A program made the position numbers and the translations under genes. A DNA stretch of 41,404 bases, from positions 1-41,404 of the IMG/VR virus record IMGVR_UViG_3300022752_000143. One strand, 5' to 3'. The stretch is from a virus. Below, piece after piece: positions 1 to 7,083 of this stretch; position 1 is the first letter of the stretch, and every line of letters begins with the position of its first letter. The notes under the pieces were generated by a model, which was not told where the DNA came from, searched no databases, and saw only the letters and a program-made list of their open reading frames with translations.

Positions 1-310
1 CTTTCACTAGTTTAAATTTTTCACCACCAATTTCTACAATCTTACCTTCACAAGATTTGGGTCGGTTGTCCGTGATTTCACCATCTGAATTCTCAAAATA
101 GATTACATTGCCTTTAGAATCATATTCCCACTTTACCCAATATCCATTTGAATCCTCATAGTAGATTTCATTACCTTGAGAATCGTATTCTCTCTTTGAC
201 CAGAATCCGTTTAAATTCTCCCAGTAGATTAGATTGCCATTCTTGTCTTTTATTTCCAAGGTACCATTGGCCTCAAAATCCCATTTGATTTGTTGTGCTA
301 TTGTTTTCAT
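1..310 (-). CDS. Partial protein with YD-like aromatic repeats
   Basis: Starts at the ATG at 310 and runs off the left edge of the window, so the C-terminus is missing. About 100 residues are visible. From residue 25 a unit of about 20 residues recurs three times with the pattern NGxWxKxEYDSxGNxIYxEnSdG, a degenerate RHS/YD-like or MORN-like repeat that would form short beta-hairpins. No signal peptide or membrane segment is seen. Similar repeats occur in phage and bacterial surface proteins, but no function follows from them. A host-type promoter lies directly upstream and would give a leader of only a few bases. Confidence 0.75.
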   Translation of the reverse strand, partial: MKTIAQQIKWDFEANGTLEIKDKNGNLIYWENLNGFWSKREYDSQGNEIYYEDSNGYWVKWEYDSKGNVIYFENSDGEITDNRPKSCEGKIVEIGGEKFKLVK

Positions 311-314
311 ATGG

Positions 315-345
315 CAAATATAATACCTTTTTTTCAATTTCCAAA
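315..345 (-). promoter_or_regulatory. Host-type promoter for the repeat protein
   Basis: On the minus strand TTTG (342-345), a 19-nt spacer and TATATTTG (315-322). This matches the Bacteroidota -33/-7 consensus TTTG-N19-TAnnTTTG. The start codon lies only 4 nt past the -7 box, so the transcript would be leaderless or nearly so. Confidence 0.6.
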
Positions 346-576
346 TTTTTTTTCAGAAATCATAATTTTTTGACTAAAAAAATATTGATCACAAGTGTCC
401 TTAAACCTGTATCTTTCAGGTAAACCGACTTTTTTCCATTGAACTACTTGAATTTCGCACATCCCACTATCCAATGGATTAATCCCAACAACTTCCCATG
501 GTTGAGAATAGTCTCGATTAGAACAAGACATGAAGAACGATGACAGAGTTACTATCAATAATAATTTTTGAACCAT
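334..576 (-). CDS. Small lipoprotein, 80 aa
   Basis: The N-terminus has a basic start, a hydrophobic stretch (LLLIVTLSSFF) and the lipobox FMSC with Cys at residue 18, so this is a predicted lipoprotein of the host envelope. The mature part is about 60 residues and carries three more Cys residues, with no recognised domain. It follows, by 5 nt on the same strand, a two-helix membrane protein, and the two are probably co-transcribed. A role in lysis (outer-membrane spanin) or superinfection exclusion is possible, but nothing in the sequence decides it. Confidence 0.65.
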   Translation of the reverse strand: MVQKLLLIVTLSSFFMSCSNRDYSQPWEVVGINPLDSGMCEIQVVQWKKVGLPERYRFKDTCDQYFFSQKIMISEKKFGN

Positions 577-581
577 TATAT

Positions 582-836
582 TTAAAATCTTTTGAACGTG
601 TTAGATTTAAACAACTTTTGGTTTTGTAGTTTGGCTTCTTTTTTACACAGAATTATTATTCCAATGAAAATGAAATTAACAACAAGTAAAGTACTAAATA
701 ACAAAATAGTTTTTGGCCAATCATCCCACAGTGTTTGGTTTTTAAATGGACTATAGAAAAGTGAATGTATAATTAGTGTAGTGGTCAGAAAAATACCAAT
801 GATTGAACAAAGGATCGGGAAGAAAAAGTTTTTCAT
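582..836 (-). CDS. Two-helix membrane protein, 84 aa
   Basis: Contains two strongly hydrophobic segments, about residues 5-27 and 42-64, separated by a short polar loop with aromatic residues and followed by a basic tail. This is a small inner-membrane protein of unknown family. It sits 5 nt upstream of the small lipoprotein gene on the same strand. Holin, antiholin or exclusion roles would fit the size and topology but are not shown. Confidence 0.6.
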   Translation of the reverse strand: MKNFFFPILCSIIGIFLTTTLIIHSLFYSPFKNQTLWDDWPKTILLFSTLLVVNFIFIGIIILCKKEAKLQNQKLFKSNTFKRF

Positions 837-872
837 TTTTTATTTTTTTTAGGAATACACAATTAAATTAAG

Positions 873-965
873 TAGTCAGGACAGGATTCGAACCTGTATG
901 AACACACGCCCTCTTAATTATCGGTTGTGTTCTACGTATAGCGTCTATCATTCCGCCACCTGACT
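873..965 (-). tRNA. Aberrant Leu-type tRNA or tRNA pseudogene
   Basis: On the minus strand the acceptor AGTCAGG pairs perfectly with CCTGACT, the T arm (ACAGG-TTCGAAT-CCTGT) is perfect and the D arm GCGGAATGATAGACGC is clearly Leu-like. The D loop has lost the usual GG pair. The 43 nt between D and T stems, about 10 nt more than a class II tRNA, do not form a standard 5-bp anticodon stem with U33. They form a 7-bp hairpin GAACACA/TGTGTTC with a 19-nt loop. No anticodon can be assigned. Likely a decayed or repurposed tRNA. Confidence 0.55.
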
Positions 966-1108
966 AAATGAAGAGACTGATTACCTCTTCAGTACCGTTT
1001 TCCCGGTTGACGATCTTTCTGTTCACACCTTACCTTGGTAATACAGTGACTGGTTGTTTCCCTATTCTCGTCTACCAAAAAGAACTCGTCGAAAATAGGG
1101 CTAGAATG
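966..1108 (-). ncRNA. Candidate structured RNA upstream of tRNA-like gene
   Basis: No convincing ORF. The stretch is packed with hairpins. On the minus strand, 5' to 3': an 11-bp stem CCCTATTTTCG/CGAGAATAGGG with one G-U pair closing a 19-nt loop; a nested stem GTCAC/GTGAAC around TTAC-CAAG-GTAA; CCGG-type stem ACCG/CGGT; and GAAGAG/CTCTTC directly before the tRNA-like gene. GC content is higher than in the surroundings. It lies between a small membrane-protein gene and the tRNA-like gene, all on the minus strand, and could be processed from one transcript. No known RNA family is recognised. Confidence 0.4.
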
Positions 1109-1117
1109 ACAAAAAAA

Positions 1118-1354
1118 TCAAATTTTTTGTTTATTTACTCTCTTTATCTCATTTTTTTTGTTTAAATCTGAAACCGATTTGATAGTTTTTGGAATGTTGA
1201 TACTATTTTTCAATCCAAAGTCCAAAAAGCCCGAAAAAGACTCATTAATTAGCTTATTCATTGGTTTTTTTACAAATTTTAAGTAAATTAGGTAGGCAAA
1301 TAAACTCGTCAAACCAAATCCAATGAGAATTCCGATGATAATTCCTTCAATCAT
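1118..1354 (-). CDS. Small single-pass membrane protein, 78 aa
   Basis: Residues 3-28 form one strong transmembrane helix (GIIIGILIGFGLTSLFAYLIYL) followed by a basic, Asn/Lys-rich cytoplasmic-type tail of about 50 residues. Unknown family. A -7-like box TATTTTTG lies about 20 nt upstream on the minus strand, but no well-spaced -33 element was found. It precedes the hairpin-rich stretch and tRNA-like gene on the same strand. Confidence 0.5.
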   Translation of the reverse strand: MIEGIIIGILIGFGLTSLFAYLIYLKFVKKPMNKLINESFSGFLDFGLKNSINIPKTIKSVSDLNKKNEIKRVNKQKI

Positions 1355-1414
1355 AACTTTTTTTTACAAAAATACATACAAATATCCAAAAATCAAATTT
1401 TTTTTTGAATTTTA

Positions 1415-1422
1415 ATATTTAT
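1415..1422 (+). promoter_or_regulatory. Late-type ATATTTAT box
   Basis: ATATTTAT, 14 nt before the TTG start of the 530-aa protein. One of about fifteen such boxes placed shortly upstream of mainly virion-type genes. Confidence 0.5.
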
Positions 1423-1436
1423 AATAAAATTTTGTT

Positions 1437-3029
1437 TTGAAACTCATTAAAAATCTTGCAAATTTAATCTCAGAAGGGTCAAAAATAAAAATTTTGGTCG
1501 ATAAATTGGGATTGAGTAACCCTGTCGCAGAATATTTGGATAAAACATATGGAAAACTGTCAATTTGGATAGCAAATAAGTTGATTGATAAATATTTGTT
1601 TAACAATCCTGGACAAATTCCATCATTTTTATCACTTAGTGGTTATCGGGAAGATTTAGTAGGACTTTTGGATTACATACGGGTTGGACTTAATGGAAAC
1701 ATCAGTACAATTAAAGAATACAATTTGGATCAATTATTCTATGCTCAAAAAAAATGGCACGATCAACTACAAATTGGTTCTGGCAAGATAAATTATGATG
1801 AAACTAATAAGGTTATTTTAGATTTTCGAGATTCTAATGGTTTGGGTTATTACTGGGTTGATTTGGATACCACATATTCACCTGAAGAATGTGATAGAAT
1901 GGGACATTGTGGAAGAGCAAATGAAAATTTATATTCTTTAAGGTCATTTGAAAAAATTTCTGACAAATTTACCTTGAACAAAAGTCACATTACCGCAGCA
2001 ATCAGTAATGAGGGTACTGTAACTCAAATGAAAGGCCCAAAAAATAGTAAACCATCAGTTGAATTTCATAAGTATATTTTACCTCTGTTTGAATTGACAA
2101 ATGACAACCCAGATATTACTGACTCAACCTACTTTATAGAACGTTTTAGAAGTTCATACCGTCCTGAAACAGATTTTCAAATTTTAGATTTGTCGAAAGA
2201 AGAATTAATGAATCTTAAATCATTGAGACCAGATTTGTTCGATGGACTTTTTATGAAATATAAACTTTTCAAATTGGGTTTGATAGAAAAAAATCCATTT
2301 GATCAAATGCCAATGTCGTTTGATTTAAAAATTTTAACTGATGATGTTGACCACTATGTTGCTGGTGATTGGGTGGTACGAGAAATAAAACCCACTGGAG
2401 TACCTTACGGTAGAACAAGAAAAATTGGAATGTTTGAAACTATTCTCAGTGGTGATATTTGGGATATTATAGATTATTATGAAACTTATGAGTTGGATAA
2501 TCTATTGGATAATTTAAATCAAAAAAATATAAGTGAGATATGGGCACTCATAAATCAAACAGCAAATGAAAATTCTATAGAAGATATACCTACCGATCTA
2601 GAAGAAGCTATAGAACGTGTTGAAGATCTTATTGACATCAAACAAGCATTAAATGATGCCAAGAATAATTGTAATGAAACCTCAACATATGACAAGTACT
2701 ATGAAACTTTAAAATCTTGCCTAGAATTTTATGGTGAAGTTAAGCAAATGGATGATAGTGGTGTTGTAATCAGGGTACCTATGAAAGATAATATTGAAAG
2801 TTTAAATGATTCCGAGCTTCAAGAAATAATTAATGATTTTATGGATAATCTTGAGCATGTTTCTATTTCAGATAGACCAGAATCTCAACAATTTCTAGAA
2901 ACGGTGTTTGATTATTTTATGGAAAATGTTTGGCGACTACCAAAATTCCAAATTAGTGATTATTGGTATCCAGATTGTAGTCGTGATACTTTTAATTCAT
3001 ATGTCTCTGACAGATTAGGCGACCTTTGA
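1437..3029 (+). CDS. Large unknown protein with MGHC motif, likely virion-packaged
   Basis: Unknown function, 530 aa. The start is TTG, chosen because it gives the N-terminus MKLIKNLANLISE-G, which matches the short amphipathic leader of several neighbours and resembles a capsid-targeting peptide cleaved after [LI]-x-E. Around residues 135-210 lies a block with ECDRMGHCGRA, SLR and QMKGPKNSKP, resembling the M-x-HC core of PcfJ-like proteins and also found in marine phage proteins. The C-terminal half is acidic and Asp/Glu-rich. A late-type box stands upstream, and it converges on the methyltransferase gene across a hairpin. Packaging in the particle is inferred. Confidence 0.65.
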   Translation: MKLIKNLANLISEGSKIKILVDKLGLSNPVAEYLDKTYGKLSIWIANKLIDKYLFNNPGQIPSFLSLSGYREDLVGLLDYIRVGLNGNISTIKEYNLDQLFYAQKKWHDQLQIGSGKINYDETNKVILDFRDSNGLGYYWVDLDTTYSPEECDRMGHCGRANENLYSLRSFEKISDKFTLNKSHITAAISNEGTVTQMKGPKNSKPSVEFHKYILPLFELTNDNPDITDSTYFIERFRSSYRPETDFQILDLSKEELMNLKSLRPDLFDGLFMKYKLFKLGLIEKNPFDQMPMSFDLKILTDDVDHYVAGDWVVREIKPTGVPYGRTRKIGMFETILSGDIWDIIDYYETYELDNLLDNLNQKNISEIWALINQTANENSIEDIPTDLEEAIERVEDLIDIKQALNDAKNNCNETSTYDKYYETLKSCLEFYGEVKQMDDSGVVIRVPMKDNIESLNDSELQEIINDFMDNLEHVSISDRPESQQFLETVFDYFMENVWRLPKFQISDYWYPDCSRDTFNSYVSDRLGDL

Positions 3030-3044
3030 CAACTATGACAAATT

Positions 3045-4073
3045 TCAATCGGTTACAACTTGTAACCGATTAATTTCTAGTGGATCCGTAGACACGGTAG
3101 GTTCTTGAATATATTCACTGAAAAATTCACTAAAGATTGCTTCCATAACTGGAACACAAATCGAATTACCAGCTAAGGAGATGTGAGCCCTGGTTGATAG
3201 AGATGTTGTCAACATTTTGTCAATATCTTGATCACGAACACCCATAAATCGATATCCTTCTCTTGCTGTTAGTGTTCTTACCCTACCATCACGTGTCATA
3301 ATCTGTGGAGATCCACTAGTAGTCAAACAAGGTGAACAAGCATCCAAAGAATAAATTCTTTTGGCTTGGTCGTAATTAATATCATCTCTCCTGGCTACTA
3401 GTTTACAGATAGTTTTTTGTTTTGCTTCGTGGAGTGTGAATGGACAATCAATGAATAATGTCTCATCGGTAGTTTCCTCAATGAACAACGACATAGGTAC
3501 TCTTGTTTTTTTATAATTGTCAACGTTCATCATTTTTTCCTTGACATCGTCTATACTACCATTCAAAACCGACATCATATACACTCTTTCTCTGTTCTGA
3601 GGACAACCAAAATCAGCTCCATTGAATACTCGCCAATAAGATGAATAACCGAGTGCTCGTAAGAAATAAATATGGTTTTTGAATGATTCGTAGTGTTTTT
3701 TGGAGATCAAATTCTTAACGTTTTCCATTAAAAGGTATTTTGGCCTATTAACTGATAAGATTCTTTCAACATCAAATAATAGACCACTTCTTGTACCTTG
3801 TTTGATACCTTGTTGTTTACCAGAAATTGAGACATCAACACACGGAAAAGAGTATGTTAAAAAATCACAATCAGGAAAATCGTTTTCGTCTACTTGTTTA
3901 ATATCACCCAGGTTTCCATTTTGAGTTTTATGTAATACATCATAACATTCATTTGCTTGGTTAAAATTATCACAATTGGCTATTACATCATAATCAACTC
4001 CAATATATTTCAATGCCAATTCTTGTGTTCCATAACCCGAAAATAATGAAACCACTTTTAACTTATTGTTCAT
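3045..4073 (-). CDS. DNA (cytosine-5) methyltransferase
   Basis: Transfers a methyl group from S-adenosylmethionine to C5 of cytosine in DNA. In 342 aa all main motifs are present: the AdoMet site VVSLFSGYGTQELAL (7-21), the catalytic Pro-Cys in SFPCVDVS (PC at 77-78), ENV (117-119), QNRERVY (159-165) and the C-terminal GNS-type motif LAGNSICVPV. A target-recognition region of about 100 residues separates the last two. No partner restriction enzyme is beside it, so self-protection of phage DNA from host restriction is the likely role. The stop codon sits in the arm of a 10-bp hairpin. Its promoter is host-type with a palindrome in the spacer, suggesting early, possibly autoregulated expression. 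Confidence 0.92.
   Translation of the reverse strand: MNNKLKVVSLFSGYGTQELALKYIGVDYDVIANCDNFNQANECYDVLHKTQNGNLGDIKQVDENDFPDCDFLTYSFPCVDVSISGKQQGIKQGTRSGLLFDVERILSVNRPKYLLMENVKNLISKKHYESFKNHIYFLRALGYSSYWRVFNGADFGCPQNRERVYMMSVLNGSIDDVKEKMMNVDNYKKTRVPMSLFIEETTDETLFIDCPFTLHEAKQKTICKLVARRDDINYDQAKRIYSLDACSPCLTTSGSPQIMTRDGRVRTLTAREGYRFMGVRDQDIDKMLTTSLSTRAHISLAGNSICVPVMEAIFSEFFSEYIQEPTVSTDPLEINRLQVVTD
3046..3070. terminator. Bidirectional hairpin between convergent genes
   Basis: AATCGGTTAC, 5-nt loop AACTT, GTAACCGATT: a perfect 10-bp stem overlapping the last codons of the methyltransferase. There is no long T tract on either side, so termination strength is uncertain. Confidence 0.55.
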
Positions 4074-4085
4074 CTATCTTTTTAG

Positions 4086-4118
4086 ATAAATATAACAATC
4101 AATGACTTGTAAGTCAAT
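4086..4118 (-). promoter_or_regulatory. Methyltransferase promoter with internal palindrome
   Basis: Minus strand: ATTG (4115-4118), 20 nt, TATATTTA (4087-4094); the box also reads as ATATTTAT (4086-4093). The spacer holds the 14-nt palindrome TGACTTGTAAGTCA (4103-4116), a plausible operator. Confidence 0.5.
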
Positions 4119-4126
4119 TTTTTTTG

Positions 4127-4199
4127 TACAGATAATAGGGTTCGAACCTATACGAAAACTTTAGAAGAGTTTAATGCTATCCAATTACATCATATCTGC
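4127..4199 (-). tRNA. tRNA-Arg (anticodon TCT)
   Basis: 73 nt on the minus strand. Acceptor GCAGATA pairs with TATCTGT (terminal G-U), anticodon arm AAACT-CTTCTAA-AGTTT gives TCT reading AGA, variable loop TCGTA, T arm ATAGG-TTCGAAC-CCTAT. CCA is not encoded. AGA is a common Arg codon in this AT-rich window, so the gene probably supplements host supply for phage codon use. It is followed upstream by a decayed copy of itself. Confidence 0.9.
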
Positions 4200-4225
4200 A
4201 AATTAAAATGAAAACCTCCTTTAAC

Positions 4226-4277
4226 TATAGACCCAACTTTAGAAGAGTTTTATGTTATTCAGTTACATCATATCTTT
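4226..4277 (-). pseudogene. Decayed duplicate of tRNA-Arg(TCT)
   Basis: Minus-strand sequence AAAGATATGATGTAACTGAA and following bases match the 5' half of the neighbouring tRNA-Arg, including the D arm and the full anticodon loop CTTCTAA with stem AAACT/AGTTG. The T arm and the 3' acceptor strand are lost: no GGTTCGA motif follows, and nothing pairs with the 5' acceptor. It lies between the intact tRNA-Leu and tRNA-Arg genes and points to tandem duplication followed by decay. Confidence 0.7.
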
Positions 4278-4285
4278 AATTTTTG

Positions 4286-4370
4286 TACCTCGGACGGGAA
4301 TCGAACCCGTACGGACTTTCAATCCATAGCATTTTAAGTGCTACGCGTCTGCCTATTTCGCCACCGAGGT
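4286..4370 (-). tRNA. tRNA-Leu (anticodon TAA)
   Basis: 85 nt class II tRNA on the minus strand. Acceptor ACCTCGG/CCGAGGT, D arm GCGAAATAGGCAGACGC, anticodon arm TAGCA-CTTAAAA-TGCTA with TAA (reads UUA), long variable arm, T arm ACGGG-TTCGATT-CCCGT. CCA is not encoded. UUA is the main Leu codon in AT-rich phage genes. It is first in the minus-strand tRNA unit, 35 nt downstream of a host-type promoter. Confidence 0.93.
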
Positions 4371-4404
4371 ATTTCTAAATAATAAAAGAACGACTTTGAA
4401 GTTT

Positions 4405-4435
4405 CAAATATACAACGAACAATTCAAAAATCAAA
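4405..4435 (-). promoter_or_regulatory. Host-type promoter of the tRNA unit
   Basis: Minus strand TTTG (4432-4435), 19-nt spacer, TATATTTG (4405-4412), a full match to the Bacteroidota -33/-7 promoter, 34 nt before tRNA-Leu. Confidence 0.65.
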
Positions 4436-4455
4436 ACTATTTTCTCGAATTATGG

Positions 4456-4463
4456 ATATTTAT
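4456..4463 (+). promoter_or_regulatory. Late-type ATATTTAT box
   Basis: ATATTTAT, 28 nt before the ATG of the 433-aa TKWC protein. Confidence 0.45.
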
Positions 4464-4491
4464 CTGAAAAAATAATTTTTTTTGTTCAAAA

Positions 4492-5793
4492 ATGAAATTA
4501 TTGAAAATTTTAATTAAGGAAAGCCGATATAAAGAGGCATCACAAATATATCGTCCGTATATTGATGCTGAGGTTGAGGCCTCATTTGAGAGTGATGGAT
4601 CAAATTTAAATATGTTGGCACTATTACTCAATAATGATTTTATGTATAATACCAAACAAAAATATTTAAATTTTTTGTTAAAAAGTTGGTATTCACCAAA
4701 ATCTGAATGGGATAAAATTTCTAATTTAAATGTACTTGGAAACAGAAAAAATTTAGCAACTGCAATAAAAAAAATGAATCGTGACGGTAAAAATAAAAAT
4801 GATTTTGTAGAACAAGCAATACCTATATTAGAATTTTTTGATAAAAATAAGTCAAAATTTACGTATACTGATATTAACAAGTATGGTGTAATTTGGGATC
4901 TTTATCCTGAGTATGTTGAATTAAAAGAAGTTGCCGAAAAAAAACAAGCAGAAAAAGATTTTGAAAAACTATATGAGGATGAAAGAGTTTTAATTGGTAT
5001 ACCGAAAACTTACGAAGCATCTTGTGTATATGGTGCAAGAACAAAATGGTGTATTTCAGGTAAAGATGATCGTCACTGGAGAAAACATATAAAAGAAGGT
5101 TTGTTGTACTTTATAATTTTTAAAAAAATAAACCCAGACTCTCACTTTGCTAAAGTCGCAATTCATTTCAAATTTGATAATCCTTCACCTATTTTTGAAC
5201 AAGACTGGTGGGATGCTGTGGACGATAAAATGTCTAGTAAATCAAAGGAGGCACTGAGCCTTGCAATACCAGAAGAGGGACTACAAGCTATTATTCTGAA
5301 TCAAACTAAAACTTCGAAATCAGATTTTATAAATACTTTCTACGAGACAATCAAAACCGAAATGGTAAGTAAACCAGTGATTAATTTGGGTGTAGCGACA
5401 GAAAATAAAATGGTTTATTTCGAGTGGGATCTAGAAGATGTAAAAAAATTTGAAACTCAAAAGAACACCACTATTGATGTTGAAATAAATTATCAATATA
5501 ATGTCACAGAGAGGTTCATATCAAATGATAGTGACGAGAACAAAAAACCAATTTATTCTGAACGTGGAAGATGTTTCATAGTTTTTTGGGTAGACAAAGA
5601 AACTCAACATTCCAATACATTCAACACTGTATTTGATTTTGAAGCAGACCCAGATGAACGTAATGTTATTCCGACAATTCAATTTAAATCCCCACAAAGT
5701 GGATTCTCGTTCCAATTTTACATCAACGACCACTTGAGATTAATTTTCAAAAAAGATATTGATGTAATTTTGGAAAGAGGTTTGAAAAAATAG
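4492..5793 (+). CDS. Unknown protein with TKWC motif, likely virion-packaged
   Basis: 433 aa. The N-terminus MKLLKILIKE-SRYKEA is a short amphipathic helix ending in I-K-E, like T4-type capsid-targeting propeptides. The middle (about residues 160-240) holds IPKTYEASCVYGARTKWCIS, then a GLLYFIIFKK strand and a KVAI strand: the same block, with TKWCT, occurs in the 318-aa protein at 21335-22291. The invariant Trp-Cys suggests a catalytic or metal-binding Cys, but the family is uncharacterised to my knowledge. A late-type box lies upstream, and the gene stands before two further unknown genes on the same strand. I infer packaging into the capsid. Confidence 0.65.
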   Translation: MKLLKILIKESRYKEASQIYRPYIDAEVEASFESDGSNLNMLALLLNNDFMYNTKQKYLNFLLKSWYSPKSEWDKISNLNVLGNRKNLATAIKKMNRDGKNKNDFVEQAIPILEFFDKNKSKFTYTDINKYGVIWDLYPEYVELKEVAEKKQAEKDFEKLYEDERVLIGIPKTYEASCVYGARTKWCISGKDDRHWRKHIKEGLLYFIIFKKINPDSHFAKVAIHFKFDNPSPIFEQDWWDAVDDKMSSKSKEALSLAIPEEGLQAIILNQTKTSKSDFINTFYETIKTEMVSKPVINLGVATENKMVYFEWDLEDVKKFETQKNTTIDVEINYQYNVTERFISNDSDENKKPIYSERGRCFIVFWVDKETQHSNTFNTVFDFEADPDERNVIPTIQFKSPQSGFSFQFYINDHLRLIFKKDIDVILERGLKK

Positions 5794-5829
5794 ACTCTCA
5801 ATGACAATTAAAATTAACTCAAAATACAA

Positions 5830-5837
5830 ATATTTAT
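5830..5837 (+). promoter_or_regulatory. Late-type ATATTTAT box
   Basis: ATATTTAT, 5 nt before the ATG of the 343-aa protein; any transcript would be leaderless or almost so. Confidence 0.55.
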
Positions 5838-5842
5838 AGAAC

Positions 5843-6874
5843 ATGAAATTATTATTATCACAAAAAAATTTAACACACATTGTTAATTATTTGACCGAAG
5901 CGCAGACTGCTGAAGATTTGGTATCTGTATACAAAGTACCATTTATCATCGACGGTAACGCGTATAACTATTATTGTGTTGCGAGTAAAAAAACTACTGA
6001 CCAAATAGTACCTAATTTGATTGCACAAGCAAAAAGTAGGTACAAAAATAATAAATACAAAGAAATTAACGATGAAAGTGGTCAACAAACCAAACCAGAA
6101 GACAGTTATTTGTACCAATGGATTGTTGATAGAATGATAACCGAATCAAGTAATAATGTTGATGGTGTTCCAAAGAGATTTTTTACCAATTATTTCAAAC
6201 AATTTTTTAGACAACCTGAATTACTCACTCCAGAACCAATCAAAAGAATTGACGCTAATGTTATGAGACAAGAACTTTTTGATAAAGATAAAGAAACATT
6301 TAAAACAAAAATGCGGTCAATAAAATTAAAAAATGAAGATGTTTTTGCTCAAGCATTCAAAGAAATTACAGGAAAAGATATTGATACTCAATTAATGATC
6401 AGTGAACCCTACATGCATTTAATAAAAGGTATACTTTCTAAGGGTCTACCAAGAGTCGGTGTTACTGAACTAGGGCCGAACGCATTAAAATATTGGAACG
6501 AAAATTCAGAATATAAAAACGATGACCCAAATAGTAATTTGTTTTATATTGTAAGTAAAACATTTTTTAAGGAATTTCTTGATCCAAGATTTGAAAAAGA
6601 AAGAAGTTACGAAAAAATTTCAAATGAGTTAAATGCAATTTTATTTGACCCAAAAATTACAGCAATTAATAGAAAAATTTTAGGTGCATCAGATGCACAG
6701 ACATATAGATTAATACCATTAACACGAAAATTAATATTCACAAATTATATCGGGAAACAAAACTTTTTACAAAGTGAAAAAGGTACTGGTGCTGGAATTA
6801 TACCACAATCACCATTAACACAAGGTAAAAAATTTATTCAACCAATTACAACAAAAAAATCAAAAAGAAGATGA
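5843..6874 (+). CDS. Unknown 343-aa protein, likely virion-associated
   Basis: Not recognised. The N-terminus MKLLLSQKNLTHIVNYLTE-AQ repeats the MKLL leader of neighbouring genes and ends in L-T-E, a candidate prohead-protease site. The body is mixed alpha/beta with many aromatic and Lys residues, and the C-terminus is Gly/Gln/Pro-rich and strongly basic (TTKKSKRR), which would suit DNA contact. No membrane segment. It overlaps the next gene by 4 nt (ATGA), indicating translational coupling. Confidence 0.6.
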   Translation: MKLLLSQKNLTHIVNYLTEAQTAEDLVSVYKVPFIIDGNAYNYYCVASKKTTDQIVPNLIAQAKSRYKNNKYKEINDESGQQTKPEDSYLYQWIVDRMITESSNNVDGVPKRFFTNYFKQFFRQPELLTPEPIKRIDANVMRQELFDKDKETFKTKMRSIKLKNEDVFAQAFKEITGKDIDTQLMISEPYMHLIKGILSKGLPRVGVTELGPNALKYWNENSEYKNDDPNSNLFYIVSKTFFKEFLDPRFEKERSYEKISNELNAILFDPKITAINRKILGASDAQTYRLIPLTRKLIFTNYIGKQNFLQSEKGTGAGIIPQSPLTQGKKFIQPITTKKSKRR

Positions 6875-7080
6875 ACAACGAAAAAATTGGAAAAATTCTC
6901 AATCTTGAATCTGTAATTTTTGATATGAGAAAAAAAGACGAGATTGTTTCAGACAATCTTCTCATTAGTCTGAATAACTTATACAACGGTTTATCGGACG
7001 AAGATTTGGAATATATTAAGAAAAAACTTAAGAGTAAACTCGTTGAAGATTATGATGAAATTTTGATCAAAGGAAATTGA
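6871..7080 (+). CDS. Small helical protein, 69 aa
   Basis: Not recognised. The start ATG overlaps the stop of the preceding gene (ATGA), so the two are translationally coupled. The sequence is charged and Leu-rich and would be largely helical. It converges on the SET-domain gene with a gap of 3 nt. Confidence 0.6.
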   Translation: MNNEKIGKILNLESVIFDMRKKDEIVSDNLLISLNNLYNGLSDEDLEYIKKKLKSKLVEDYDEILIKGN

Positions 7081-7083
7081 TTG

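Noticed and set aside
873-965. Group I intron in the tRNA-like gene
   Set aside because: The extra sequence is only about 10 nt, far too short for a group I intron and without its core.
968-1165. 65-aa rightward ORF across the hairpin-rich stretch
   Set aside because: Starts inside the flank of the tRNA-like gene, shows no protein-like pattern and overlaps strong RNA structure and the end of a minus-strand gene.
4200-4225. AAAGGAGG on the minus strand as a ribosome-binding site
   Set aside because: No ORF starts within a usable distance; it lies in the degenerate 3' part of the tRNA-Arg copy.
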